Below are positions 33,405 to 41,418 of a stretch of 64,000 bases of DNA, in pieces; position 1 is the first letter of the stretch, and each line of letters begins with the position of its first letter. Under the pieces are notes generated by a model. That model did not search any database, was not told the origin of the DNA, and worked only from the letters and a program-made list of their open reading frames with translations. Position numbers and translations under genes: made by a program. Location of the stretch: NCBI GenBank assembly GCA_027459505.1, contig DAIDIE010000036.1:62001-126000 (forward strand), given 5' to 3'. This DNA comes from Acidobacteriota bacterium (GTDB lineage Bacteria; Acidobacteriota; Terriglobia; Terriglobales; SCQP01).

Positions 33405-34556
33405 ATGACCTACAAGAATCTGAGCTTTGCCGTGCTGGCATTGGGACTAACCGTCGGCATGAACACACAAAATCTTTCCGCCACCACCACCCATCAGACG
33501 CACCATCCCGCCGGACAGCTGTTTGGCACGCTGGACAACGGCAAAAAGGTGGAGATTTACACGATCGCCAACGCGCATGGCATGCAGGCGCGAGTAATGA
33601 CGCTGGGAGCGACACTCGTATCGCTGCGCGTCCCCGACGAACACGGCAAGCTGCGGGATGTGATCCTCGGTTACGACAAGCCACAGGATTATCTCACCCA
33701 TCACACCTTCTTCGGCGCCACTATTGGCCGTTACGGCAACCGCATTGGCGGGGCGCGCTTCACGCTCAACGGCAAAGAATATAAACTGGCCGCCAATGAA
33801 AACGGCAACATTCTGCACGGCGGAGTGGGCTTTGACCAGCGCATCTGGAAGGTTTTACACGTCAGTGCGCACAGCATTGAGCTGGGCTATCACAGCCCGG
33901 ACGGAGAAGACGGTTTCCCTGGCAATTTGAACGCCACGGTGCAGTTCACCATCACGCCCGAAAACTCGTTGCGGATCAGCTATGGTGCCACGACCGACAA
34001 GCCGACGGTGGTAAACCTGACCAATCACTCCTACTTCAATCTGGACGGCCAGGGGAACGGAACCATCCTGCACCAGATCCTGAAGATTGACGCCGATCAT
34101 TACACGCCAGTGAATGCGCAACTGATTCCCACCGGAAAGATTGAGCCGGTGGCGGGCACCCCTCTGGATTTTCGCAAGCCGACTCCGATTGGAGCGCACA
34201 TCAACGAAGATTTCCCGGCGCTGAAGTATGGGCACGGCTATGACATCAACTATGTCCTGAACAAGCGCGGACCGCACACCCCCGCGGCGGTGGCGTACTC
34301 CCCGAACAGCGGAATTGAAATGGAAGTCTTCACCGACCAGCCGGGAATTCAGTTCTATACAGCGAACGGCTTTGACGGCAGCCTGCATGGCAAAGAGGGG
34401 AAAGCTTATCAACTGCATGCCGCCTTCTGCATGGAGACGCAGCACTTCCCTGACTCGCCTAATCAGCCCAGCTTCCCATCCACCGAATTGAAGCCGGGGC
34501 AGCACTACCACACGGTGACTACCTACCACTTCACCATCCATCGCGAGAAGCACTAG
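33405..34556 (+). CDS. galM: Periplasmic aldose 1-epimerase (galactose mutarotase)
   Basis: Interconverts alpha and beta anomers of galactose or glucose. The start at 33405 gives 383 residues with a signal peptide (about 1-25); the frame opens 21 codons earlier without reason. Family segments are NAHGMQARVMTLGATLVSLRVPD, FFGATIGRYGNRIGGARFTLNG, NILHGGVGFDQRIW, LTNHSYFNLDG (catalytic His) and EMEVFTDQPGIQFYTAN (catalytic Glu region). The secreted form is common in soil bacteria that degrade polysaccharides. A strong terminator follows. Confidence 0.95.
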   Translation: MTYKNLSFAVLALGLTVGMNTQNLSATTTHQTHHPAGQLFGTLDNGKKVEIYTIANAHGMQARVMTLGATLVSLRVPDEHGKLRDVILGYDKPQDYLTHHTFFGATIGRYGNRIGGARFTLNGKEYKLAANENGNILHGGVGFDQRIWKVLHVSAHSIELGYHSPDGEDGFPGNLNATVQFTITPENSLRISYGATTDKPTVVNLTNHSYFNLDGQGNGTILHQILKIDADHYTPVNAQLIPTGKIEPVAGTPLDFRKPTPIGAHINEDFPALKYGHGYDINYVLNKRGPHTPAAVAYSPNSGIEMEVFTDQPGIQFYTANGFDGSLHGKEGKAYQLHAAFCMETQHFPDSPNQPSFPSTELKPGQHYHTVTTYHFTIHREKH

Positions 34557-34579
34557 ACCGCTGGCGATCACCACGCCAA

Positions 34580-34613
34580 AGAGCGCGGCCCCATAGGGCC
34601 GCGCTCTTTTTTT
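34580..34613 (+). terminator. Rho-independent terminator after galM
   Basis: 12-bp perfect stem AGAGCGCGGCCC / GGGCCGCGCTCT (34580-34591 with 34596-34607), CATA loop, then seven T (34607-34613). Confidence 0.92.
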
Positions 34614-34780
34614 GTTTCGCGGGAAGTACGGATTTATCTCCTGCGCCGCGCACCGGTATTGCTGGCGGCGGATTGCTGGCACATTCTCCAGCGATGCCAT
34701 GAAGCCGCCGATGCCGGGCTCCTCGTGCGAGCTCCCAGGAAGCCAAACTGCGGCTTCCCGGATACCCGAAGAATTTCGCG

Positions 34781-34818
34781 GCCCTCCACTGGCGATCTCC
34801 TCCACAGGGAGGACTCGG
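34781..34818 (-). repeat. Fragment related to the repeat region next to copy A
   Basis: On the minus strand it reads CCGAGTCCTCC, six bases, then GGAGATCGCCAGTGGAGGGC. The same two blocks in the same order occur on the plus strand at about 5914-5964 next to copy A, separated there by the 13-bp duplication. The flanks here (34614-34844) hold no gene that I can support. Confidence 0.65.
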
Positions 34819-34844
34819 CGGCCCGCTGCAAGTGAGGTGGCGGG

Positions 34845-35153
34845 TTAACGTGAGAACGAACGCAGAGCGGCGACCAGTTCCAGCACGACCAGCAGATTCA
34901 GCAGAAAGGTCAGCCAGAACAGGACGCGAGCCATGCCGCAGCCTGCTCGCGTTGCGCGCATCGCGAGAAAAGATAAGCCGTTGCAAACGGGCGTCACCAG
35001 CACGAACCAGATCGCCCACCATCCCGCCGCCGCGAGGCCGAACAGATGGCGGCTGCTCGGAAAGCTCAACAAATAGACGATCAGGCCCAGCCAAAAAGGC
35101 AACAGCAGCGCCAGAGCGCGGCGGGGAGAGTCTGACCGCATGCCCAGCCGCAT
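34845..35153 (-). CDS. Small membrane protein coupled to the GMC oxidoreductase
   Basis: A 102-residue, strongly hydrophobic protein with three to four predicted transmembrane helices (about 12-30, 38-60, 77-96) and a basic N-terminus. It starts one base after the stop of the GMC oxidoreductase gene, so the two are translated together. I do not recognise the family. The partnership suggests it could help locate the oxidoreductase at the membrane, which is inference only. Confidence 0.65.
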   Translation of the reverse strand: MRLGMRSDSPRRALALLLPFWLGLIVYLLSFPSSRHLFGLAAAGWWAIWFVLVTPVCNGLSFLAMRATRAGCGMARVLFWLTFLLNLLVVLELVAALRSFSR

Positions 35154-35154
35154 C

Positions 35155-36840
35155 TCAGATGTTTCCTCGCTTCAACTCGCCCGTCAGGTAATCGGTGGAA
35201 CGGACCGCCAGGGCCATGATCGTGAGGGTTGGGTTTTGGCAGGCGGTAGAGGTAAAACCAGCGCCATCCATGACGAACAGGTTTGCGACGTCATGGCTTT
35301 GCTGAAACTGGTTGAGCACGGACTTTTTCGCGTCGTGTCCCATACGGGCGATGCCCACCTCATGAATGGCATTACCGGGAATCGAGGGGCGCAGGTGTTT
35401 TTCGACATGTTGCAAGCCACACGCTTCCAGTAATTCAGCGGCTTCGTCAGCCATGGCCTGGTGAATGGCGAGGTCGTTGTCGCCATAGCTCATGTGAATT
35501 TTCAGTACGGGAATGCCCCAGGCGTCGACGCGGTTTTTGTCGATTTCGACGTAGTTGTCCCAGCGCGCCAGGCACTCGCCGAAGCCGACCAGGCTGAATC
35601 CCTGGGGGCCGGTCTGGCGCAGCGCCTTCTTGTAGTCTTCGCCAAAGCCTGGCGCGCCCCAGTTGAAACCTCCCCAGCCACCGCCGCCCTGAAAACCAAA
35701 ACCTCGAAGGTACTTCTTGGAGCGAGGCTGTCCGAGGAGATTGGCGTAGCGCACCAGATAAATACCATTGGGGCGATTGGGACCGTTGACATTCACGCTG
35801 GCCTTGGTGCCGGGCATAAGGCCCCAGGCGGTCGCGCCCGTGACGTGATCCATCAGGTAATGGCCCAGCACGCCGCTGGAATTGGCGAGGCCATTGGGAT
35901 AGTCGCGGGTGGCGGAATTGAGCAGGATACGCACCGACTCCTGTGCCTGAGCGCAGAGCACGACCGCGCGGGCATTGACTTCACGCAAGGCACGCGTATC
36001 GCGGTCGATGTAACTGACACCGCGGGCGCGCTTGCCATTGCGATCCATCAGCACCTGGTAGGCCATGGCGTTGGGGATGAGCGTGCAGTTTCCGCTGTGC
36101 ACCGCGTCGGCAACGGTAGTGAAAGAGGAGTTGAAATAGGCGTGCACCACGCAGCCGCGCTCGCAGGGTCCACAGTAGTGGCACGCCGCGCGGCCATTGA
36201 TGGCTTGGGTGAGGTTGGCGGTGCGGCCAATGGTGAGGCTGCGATTCAACTTCGCCAGGCGCTCGCGCATGTCGTTTTCCAAACAGGTAAAGGGCATGGG
36301 CGGCTGGAATTGGCCGTCCGGAAGTTGCGGGAGGCCTTCCCGCCGGCCGGAGACGCCCACGTAGCGCTCGACAATATCGTAGTAGGGGGCAACGTCCTTG
36401 TAGCTGAGCGGCCAATCTTCTCCATAGCCGTCATGGGAGGCGGCTTTGAAATCCAAATCGCTGAGCCGGTAACTCTGCCGTCCCCAGACGTTGGTGCGCC
36501 CGCCGATCATGCGCACACGTCCCTGCCAGCTAAATTCCTTATCTTTGGGGTAACTGTAGGGCTCGTCGAGATCGTTGGCAAACCACTCGTAAGTGTATTC
36601 AGTGCAGGCGTAGCACTCGCTCTGGCGCGGCCGTGTCTTCTTGATGAGGCTGGGCGCCTGATCGCGGTATTTGAGCTCGAAGGCGGGTTTGTGTTCGGAA
36701 AAATTGTTGTCCGACTGCGGACGGCCGGCGTCCAGGAGAGCCACTTTCAAACCGGCTTCCGCGAGGCGCTTGCTGGCCCAGCCGCCGGAGGCGCCGGAAC
36801 CAACCACGATGACGTCAAAGTGCGAATCGAGAGAAGACAC
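35155..36840 (-). CDS. GMC-family FAD-dependent oxidoreductase
   Basis: Flavoenzyme of 561 residues of the glucose-methanol-choline family. The FAD-binding DVIVVGSGASGGWASKRLAEAG is at about 9-30, with RMIGGRTNVWGRQSYR near 109-124 and the C-terminal NLFVMDGAGFTSTACQNPTLTIMALAVRS near 520-548. A Cys-containing CHYCGPCERGC segment (near 222-232) resembles that of gluconate/sorbosone-dehydrogenase-type members. It starts with GTG preceded by AAAGGAG. No Tat or Sec signal is seen, and no gluconate-dehydrogenase subunit 3 or cytochrome gene is adjacent; the small membrane gene follows instead. The substrate is probably a sugar or sugar acid, not determinable here. Confidence 0.9.
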   Translation of the reverse strand: MSSLDSHFDVIVVGSGASGGWASKRLAEAGLKVALLDAGRPQSDNNFSEHKPAFELKYRDQAPSLIKKTRPRQSECYACTEYTYEWFANDLDEPYSYPKDKEFSWQGRVRMIGGRTNVWGRQSYRLSDLDFKAASHDGYGEDWPLSYKDVAPYYDIVERYVGVSGRREGLPQLPDGQFQPPMPFTCLENDMRERLAKLNRSLTIGRTANLTQAINGRAACHYCGPCERGCVVHAYFNSSFTTVADAVHSGNCTLIPNAMAYQVLMDRNGKRARGVSYIDRDTRALREVNARAVVLCAQAQESVRILLNSATRDYPNGLANSSGVLGHYLMDHVTGATAWGLMPGTKASVNVNGPNRPNGIYLVRYANLLGQPRSKKYLRGFGFQGGGGWGGFNWGAPGFGEDYKKALRQTGPQGFSLVGFGECLARWDNYVEIDKNRVDAWGIPVLKIHMSYGDNDLAIHQAMADEAAELLEACGLQHVEKHLRPSIPGNAIHEVGIARMGHDAKKSVLNQFQQSHDVANLFVMDGAGFTSTACQNPTLTIMALAVRSTDYLTGELKRGNI

Positions 36841-36897
36841 GAAGCTCCTTTACGCTGCTGAGAAGAATATGCTGGAACGCAGACGGCCGGGGTGGAG

Positions 36898-37809
36898 TTA
36901 TTGCCCAAGGATGCCGCCCACAATGCCGCCGAGAGCGCCCAGGCCGGCCACCTCGGCGCCGGTTTTATCCTGTTGAAACTGCGCCTGCGCCATGATGCGG
37001 CTGACCAGGCGATCGAAGGAAAGGGTTTGCAGAATGACGGTTCCCGGCCCCTGGAGGAGCACAAAGAAAAGGCCTTCGCCACCGAAGAGCACGTTCTTGA
37101 AGCCGGGCACCATCTGGATGTCGTATCCCACACTGCTTTGAAAGGCGACCACCGTTCCGGCATCGACCCGGAGCTGCTCACCGGGAGCGAGGTCGCGGCG
37201 GATGAAATGGCCGCCCGCGTGAAGCAGCGCCTCACCGGCGCCGCTCAGCTTTTGCAGGATGAAGCCTTCGCCGCCAAACATGCCATAGCCCAGCCGTTGC
37301 GTCAGAGCGACGGTGACGGTCACTTCCGGACTGCAGCAGAGAAAGGAGTGACGTTGGCAGAGCCACTCTCCGCTCTGCAAAGAGACGGGATGAATGGTGC
37401 CGGGATAAGGAGCCGCAAAGCACACCTCGCCGTGGGTGGCGGCCGAGAAGCTGGAAAGAAAAAACGAATTACCGGCAAGCGAGCGCTTCAGCCCCGCCAT
37501 GAAACCGCCGCCCGTTCCAGTGTTCATGGTGACATCGCCATGCATGTAGAGCATCGCACCGGGCTCGGCCAGCACGCTCTGCGCGGCGGAAAGGTGGACA
37601 ACCACCGCCTGCATTTCGTGTCCGACGATCTCGTACGGGGCGCCCCCAATGGTTCCGGTGGATGGCACCTGCATCGCACTCGCAGCTGACGAGGGTGGCG
37701 GAGGCAGCTGGCTGGAGGGAGCGGCCGCTGCCAGGCGGTTCCCACATTGCGAGCAGAAACGCGAGCCTTCCACATTGGAGGCGTTTGGGCACGCCGGACA
37801 GATGACCAT
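36898..37809 (-). CDS. AIM24 family protein with N-terminal zinc ribbon
   Basis: A 303-residue protein. A zinc ribbon (CPACPNASNVEGSRFCSQCGNRL, four Cys between about 4 and 22) is joined by a Pro/Ser linker to the AIM24/TIGR00266 double-stranded beta-helix domain (about 55-275). That domain is seen in YEIVGHEMQAVVVHLSAAQSVLAEPGAMLYM, GEVCFAAPYPGTIHPV and GEGLFFVLLQGPGTVILQT. The role of bacterial AIM24 proteins is unknown. It is divergent from the DNA ligase gene. Confidence 0.88.
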   Translation of the reverse strand: MVICPACPNASNVEGSRFCSQCGNRLAAAAPSSQLPPPPSSAASAMQVPSTGTIGGAPYEIVGHEMQAVVVHLSAAQSVLAEPGAMLYMHGDVTMNTGTGGGFMAGLKRSLAGNSFFLSSFSAATHGEVCFAAPYPGTIHPVSLQSGEWLCQRHSFLCCSPEVTVTVALTQRLGYGMFGGEGFILQKLSGAGEALLHAGGHFIRRDLAPGEQLRVDAGTVVAFQSSVGYDIQMVPGFKNVLFGGEGLFFVLLQGPGTVILQTLSFDRLVSRIMAQAQFQQDKTGAEVAGLGALGGIVGGILGQ

Positions 37810-37900
37810 GCGAGCAAGGTACCACAGGCGAGTGGCGAAAATCTTGTGAATACCCTTGCCGATACAGCCCTTTTTGCAGCGGCGATCCTCACAGCTTTAT

Positions 37901-39079
37901 ATGAGTATTCGCAAAGCGAGTGGCGGAAAGAAGACTGAAGGGAGAGGCGGTGATGCGAGACGCCGCCCGTTGGCGACAAGGGCGGCGACAACCGCTTCCA
38001 TCCCACTCACGGCAGGTCTGGCCGGCAGTGCGCCGGCTGATTTCCCGGAACTCGACTTGCCGCTACAACCACCGCTGGAACCGATGGAGGCGCGCTCGGC
38101 GGAGCGGCTGCCCAGCGGGAGCCAATGGCAGTATGAACCCAAGTGGGACGGCTTCCGGTGCCTGGCCTTTCGCAGCCGCGGCGAGGTCGTTTTGGAATCG
38201 AAAAACCAGCAGCCGCTCGGCCGGTATTTCCCCGAGTTGGTGGCGGCGCTGATGAGCTGGCCTGAAATTGACGTGGTGTTTGATGGTGAGATCGTCATCT
38301 TCGACGAGGCTCGCCACGGCGCGCCGAATTTTGATGCGCTTCTGCAGCGCATTCATCCAGCGGAAAGCCGCATTCAAAAGCTTTCCCGGGAGACGCCGGC
38401 GCGCTACTTCGTCTTCGACCTGCTGGTAAAGGGCAAGCGCAGTTTGACCGCGGAGCCGCTCCGGGAGCGGCGCCGGATGCTGGAGGCGCTGTTCGCTGGG
38501 ACGGACAAATCCAGCAGGATTCAGTTATCGCCGGCCACCCTGGAGCGCAACGAGGCGAATAGCTGGTTTCAGCATCTGGGACCGCACGGCATGGATGGGG
38601 TGATGGCGAAAAGGCTGGACGCCACCTACGCCGCGGGCAGCCGCGACGCCATACTCAAGATCAAGCGGCTGCGCACGGCCGATTGCGTGGTGGGAGGCTT
38701 TCGCTGGAGCCAGACCGGAGGCCGTATTGGTTCCCTGCTGCTGGGTTTGTACGACGGCAACGGAAGGTTGAACCATGTGGGCTATTGCGCCAGCTTCAGC
38801 GGAGAGGAGCGAAAGGCTTTGGAAGAGATGGTGGAGCCATTGCGCGGCGGCGCGGGTTTTAGCGGCAGCCACCCGGGCGGGCCAAGCCGCTGGAGCGGGG
38901 GACGCGAAACCAGCTGGGAGCCGTTGCGTCCGGAACTGGTCTGCGAGGTCCGCTACGACCATTTCAGCGGCGGCCGATTCCGCCATGGGACAAAGTTTCT
39001 ACACTGGCGCCCGGAGAAATCGCCGCGCCAGTGCACTTACGAACAGATTCTGGGTCCGGCACAGGGCAAAGCGGCCTAG
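37901..39079 (+). CDS. Stand-alone ATP-dependent DNA ligase (LigC/LigD-ligase type)
   Basis: Joins DNA nicks using ATP through a lysine-AMP intermediate. The catalytic lysine is near residue 81 in EPKWDGFRC, with FDGEIVIF (motif III), FVFDLLVKG (IIIa), GVMAKRLDATYAAG (IV) and ILKIKRLRTADCVVGGF (V) following, then an OB-fold domain to about 390. The start is uncertain: the ATG at 37901 precedes a long basic low-complexity stretch and lacks a clear ribosome site. No Ku, polymerase or phosphoesterase gene is adjacent, so this is a LigC-like repair ligase rather than a full LigD. Confidence 0.9.
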   Translation: MSIRKASGGKKTEGRGGDARRRPLATRAATTASIPLTAGLAGSAPADFPELDLPLQPPLEPMEARSAERLPSGSQWQYEPKWDGFRCLAFRSRGEVVLESKNQQPLGRYFPELVAALMSWPEIDVVFDGEIVIFDEARHGAPNFDALLQRIHPAESRIQKLSRETPARYFVFDLLVKGKRSLTAEPLRERRRMLEALFAGTDKSSRIQLSPATLERNEANSWFQHLGPHGMDGVMAKRLDATYAAGSRDAILKIKRLRTADCVVGGFRWSQTGGRIGSLLLGLYDGNGRLNHVGYCASFSGEERKALEEMVEPLRGGAGFSGSHPGGPSRWSGGRETSWEPLRPELVCEVRYDHFSGGRFRHGTKFLHWRPEKSPRQCTYEQILGPAQGKAA

Positions 39080-39101
39080 CCGGTGATCGTTGCAGTCCGC
39101 A

Positions 39102-39107
39102 TATAAT
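39102..39107 (+). promoter_or_regulatory. Consensus -10 element directly before the DUF1844 start
   Basis: A perfect TATAAT ends 7 bases before the ATG at 39115, so transcription would begin at or next to the A of the start codon, implying a leaderless mRNA. No good -35 is present and no Shine-Dalgarno precedes the ATG. Confidence 0.5.
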
Positions 39108-39114
39108 AAGACTA

Positions 39115-39681
39115 ATGAGCGAGCGAGAAAAAGAACCGACGAGTCCCTCATTTGTCGTCAGCGACCGGCGTCATTTCACCTCGGCCGGCGAGCGCAGGCC
39201 GGAAGTTCCGGACGAGCCGTCGTTGGTGACGCCAGTTATTGAAACAGGCAAGGCGGCGAGCGGGCAGGCGCCGCAACGGGAGGCCGCGCGCCCGGCGGCG
39301 GGTCCGCAGCCCCTAAAGCCACCGCCACAAACGGCGCCCGCGGAACCGAAACCGCAGGCCGCGCCCGCGGCAGCGGAGCCGGAAGAGGGAATCAGCTTTG
39401 CCGCGTTCCTGGAAGACCTCTACATCGGCGCGATGGCGCAATTGGGAGCGGCGCCTCCCGGCGCGGTGGCGCGTCCGGAACCTGATCTGCAGGGCGCGCG
39501 GGCAAGCATTGAAATTCTGCAACTGCTGCAGCGCAAAACCCAAGGCAACCTTACCGCGGAAGAAAACCAGCTCTTTCAGGAGATCCTTTACGAGCTGCGG
39601 GTCGCGTACGTCAGTGTGGTCCAGCGCATGAAGGCCGCCGCGACGCCGCCCCCACCGGGTCCGCAGCGGATCCGCTCCTGA
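39115..39681 (+). CDS. DUF1844-domain protein
   Basis: A 188-residue protein with a charged, Pro/Ala/Gln-rich disordered N-terminal half and a C-terminal helical DUF1844 domain (about 95-175: ISFAAFLEDLYIGAMAQLG, SIEILQLLQRKTQGNLTAEENQLFQEILYELRVAYV). The start at 39115 (MSEREKEP) is chosen over an in-frame upstream one because the latter overlaps the ligase gene. The function is unknown. It is followed without a gap by the MBL-fold gene (TGATG overlap) and ribF, suggesting one transcript. Confidence 0.88.
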   Translation: MSEREKEPTSPSFVVSDRRHFTSAGERRPEVPDEPSLVTPVIETGKAASGQAPQREAARPAAGPQPLKPPPQTAPAEPKPQAAPAAAEPEEGISFAAFLEDLYIGAMAQLGAAPPGAVARPEPDLQGARASIEILQLLQRKTQGNLTAEENQLFQEILYELRVAYVSVVQRMKAAATPPPPGPQRIRS

Positions 39682-40457
39682 TGAAGGGCCTTCTCACGGT
39701 ACTGGGTTCGGGCACATCCACCGGCGTGCCCACCGTGGGGTGCGACTGTGCGGTCTGCCATTCCACCGACCCGCGCGACCAGCGCCTGCGGCCGAGTGTG
39801 CTCTTGCGTTACGGCAGTTGCGCGGTGGTTATCGACACGACGCCGGACTTCCGCACTCAGGCCTTGCGGAGCGGGCTACGCAGTCTTGATGCCGTGCTCT
39901 ACACCCATGGCCACGCCGACCATATTCTGGGGATGGATGACATCCGGCCGCTGAACTTTCAGCGTGAAAGCCCTATTCCGCTGTACGCGGACTGCGCTAC
40001 CGCGGCGGATCTGAAGCGCGTCTATCAATACGCGTTCACACGCGCCTACACGTTGAGCGCGATTCCCCGCATTGAACTGTTGACGGTGGCGCCCGGCGAG
40101 CGCGTGCCAATCGGCGGGGTGGATTTTGAAGTACTCCAGGTGATGCACGGACCCAACCCCATCACCGCCTACCGGTTTGGCAACAACGCCTACGTAACCG
40201 ACGTCAGCGAAATTCCCTCCCCCGCCCTTGAACGGCTCAAAGATCTGGACATCCTTTTCCTGGACGCCTTGCGGCACAAACCGCATCCCACACATTCCCA
40301 TCTCGCCAACTCGCTGCAGCTGGTGCGGGAATTGAAGCCGCGGCTGGCGTTTTTTACCCACATCAGCCATGACCTGCCGCACGCGGAAACGCAGCAGAGT
40401 CTGCCTCCCGGCGTGCAGCTCGCTTACGACGGCCTGGAACTGGAGATTGAGATTTAA
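39681..40457 (+). CDS. Metallo-beta-lactamase-fold hydrolase, PhnP-like
   Basis: A 258-residue MBL-fold enzyme. LGSGTSTGVPTVGCDCAVC (8-26) is the PhnP/RNase-Z-like N-terminus with a Cys cluster, the metal motif THGHADH is at 75-81, and later metal ligands are seen in VMHGPNPI, TDVSEIP and HISHDL. Members of this group act as cyclic phosphodiesterases; the exact substrate is unknown. It overlaps DUF1844 by one base, and ribF begins right after its stop. Confidence 0.88.
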   Translation: MKGLLTVLGSGTSTGVPTVGCDCAVCHSTDPRDQRLRPSVLLRYGSCAVVIDTTPDFRTQALRSGLRSLDAVLYTHGHADHILGMDDIRPLNFQRESPIPLYADCATAADLKRVYQYAFTRAYTLSAIPRIELLTVAPGERVPIGGVDFEVLQVMHGPNPITAYRFGNNAYVTDVSEIPSPALERLKDLDILFLDALRHKPHPTHSHLANSLQLVRELKPRLAFFTHISHDLPHAETQQSLPPGVQLAYDGLELEIEI

Positions 40458-41417
40458 ATGCGTGTGATTCGTTCGCAGGCGCAACCCAACCTGATTCCCG
40501 GCGCCGCCGTCGTTTCGGTGGGAAACTTCGATGGGCTGCATGCCGGGCACCGGGCGGTGCTGCGAAGCGTGGTTGAAGATGCGCGGCGCCGCCGCGCCGA
40601 AGCGGTTGCCCTGACGTTCGATCCACATCCGCTACGCGTTTTGCGGCCGGAGAGCGCGCCCCCGCTGATCACGCCCCTGGAGCACAAGATTGAGCTTTTT
40701 GCGTCGACCGGCATTGACGTTTTGCTGATCATGGCCTTCACGCCAGCGCTTTCCCGGCTCTCCCCTCGCGAATTTGTCGAACAGGTGCTGGTGCGAGGGG
40801 TGCACGCCTCGGCTGTGCACGAGGGGCCAACGTTTCAGTTTGGCTACCGGCATGAAGGCAACATGGAGACGCTGCGCGCGCTGGGAACGGAGTTTCATTT
40901 CGATGTTGTCAGTCACCCCGAACAAATCATCCGGGGACTACCCGTCTCCAGCACACGGATTCGCGAATTGATTCGAGCCGGCGAGGTGGACCGCGCGGCG
41001 CGGTTGCTGGGCCGGCCATTCAGCGTAACGGGCCCGATTGTGCAGGGCCACGCCATTGGACGGCGGCTGACCGTGCCCACCCTTAATTTGGCGCCTTATG
41101 GCGAGCTCTTGCCAGCTAACGGTGTCTACGTCACCCGCACGCGCGTTGGCGAGCACTGGTTTGATTCGGTGACAAATGCCGGAACCCGGCCCACGTTTCA
41201 GGGCAGCGGCATCACCGTTGAAAGTCACCTCCTGGATTTTCAGCCAGTGGACGCGGGCGAAGAGGCCGGGATGGAAGTGTGTTTCTGCTGGCGTTTGCGG
41301 GAGGAGCGGGCATTCGAAAATCCGGAACAGCTCAGGACGCAGATTCTCAAAGACGTGGGGCGCTCGCGGCATTACTTCAGTCTGCTGAAGAAACTGGCCG
41401 CGCCCGGCAACCAGTGA
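40458..41417 (+). CDS. ribF: Bifunctional riboflavin kinase / FAD synthetase RibF
   Basis: Makes FMN from riboflavin and FAD from FMN, 319 residues. The nucleotidyltransferase half shows VSVGNFDGLHAGHRAVLR (about 16-33) and GLPVSSTRIRELIRAGEVDRAARLLGRPF (about 160-188). The kinase half shows GRRLTVPTLNL (PTxN motif), NGVYVTRTRVGEHWFDSVTNAGTRPTF and VESHLLDF. The start follows the MBL stop directly (TAAATG). It converges on the M28 peptidase with one base between stops, leaving no room for a separate terminator. Confidence 0.96.
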   Translation: MRVIRSQAQPNLIPGAAVVSVGNFDGLHAGHRAVLRSVVEDARRRRAEAVALTFDPHPLRVLRPESAPPLITPLEHKIELFASTGIDVLLIMAFTPALSRLSPREFVEQVLVRGVHASAVHEGPTFQFGYRHEGNMETLRALGTEFHFDVVSHPEQIIRGLPVSSTRIRELIRAGEVDRAARLLGRPFSVTGPIVQGHAIGRRLTVPTLNLAPYGELLPANGVYVTRTRVGEHWFDSVTNAGTRPTFQGSGITVESHLLDFQPVDAGEEAGMEVCFCWRLREERAFENPEQLRTQILKDVGRSRHYFSLLKKLAAPGNQ

Positions 41418-41418
41418 C

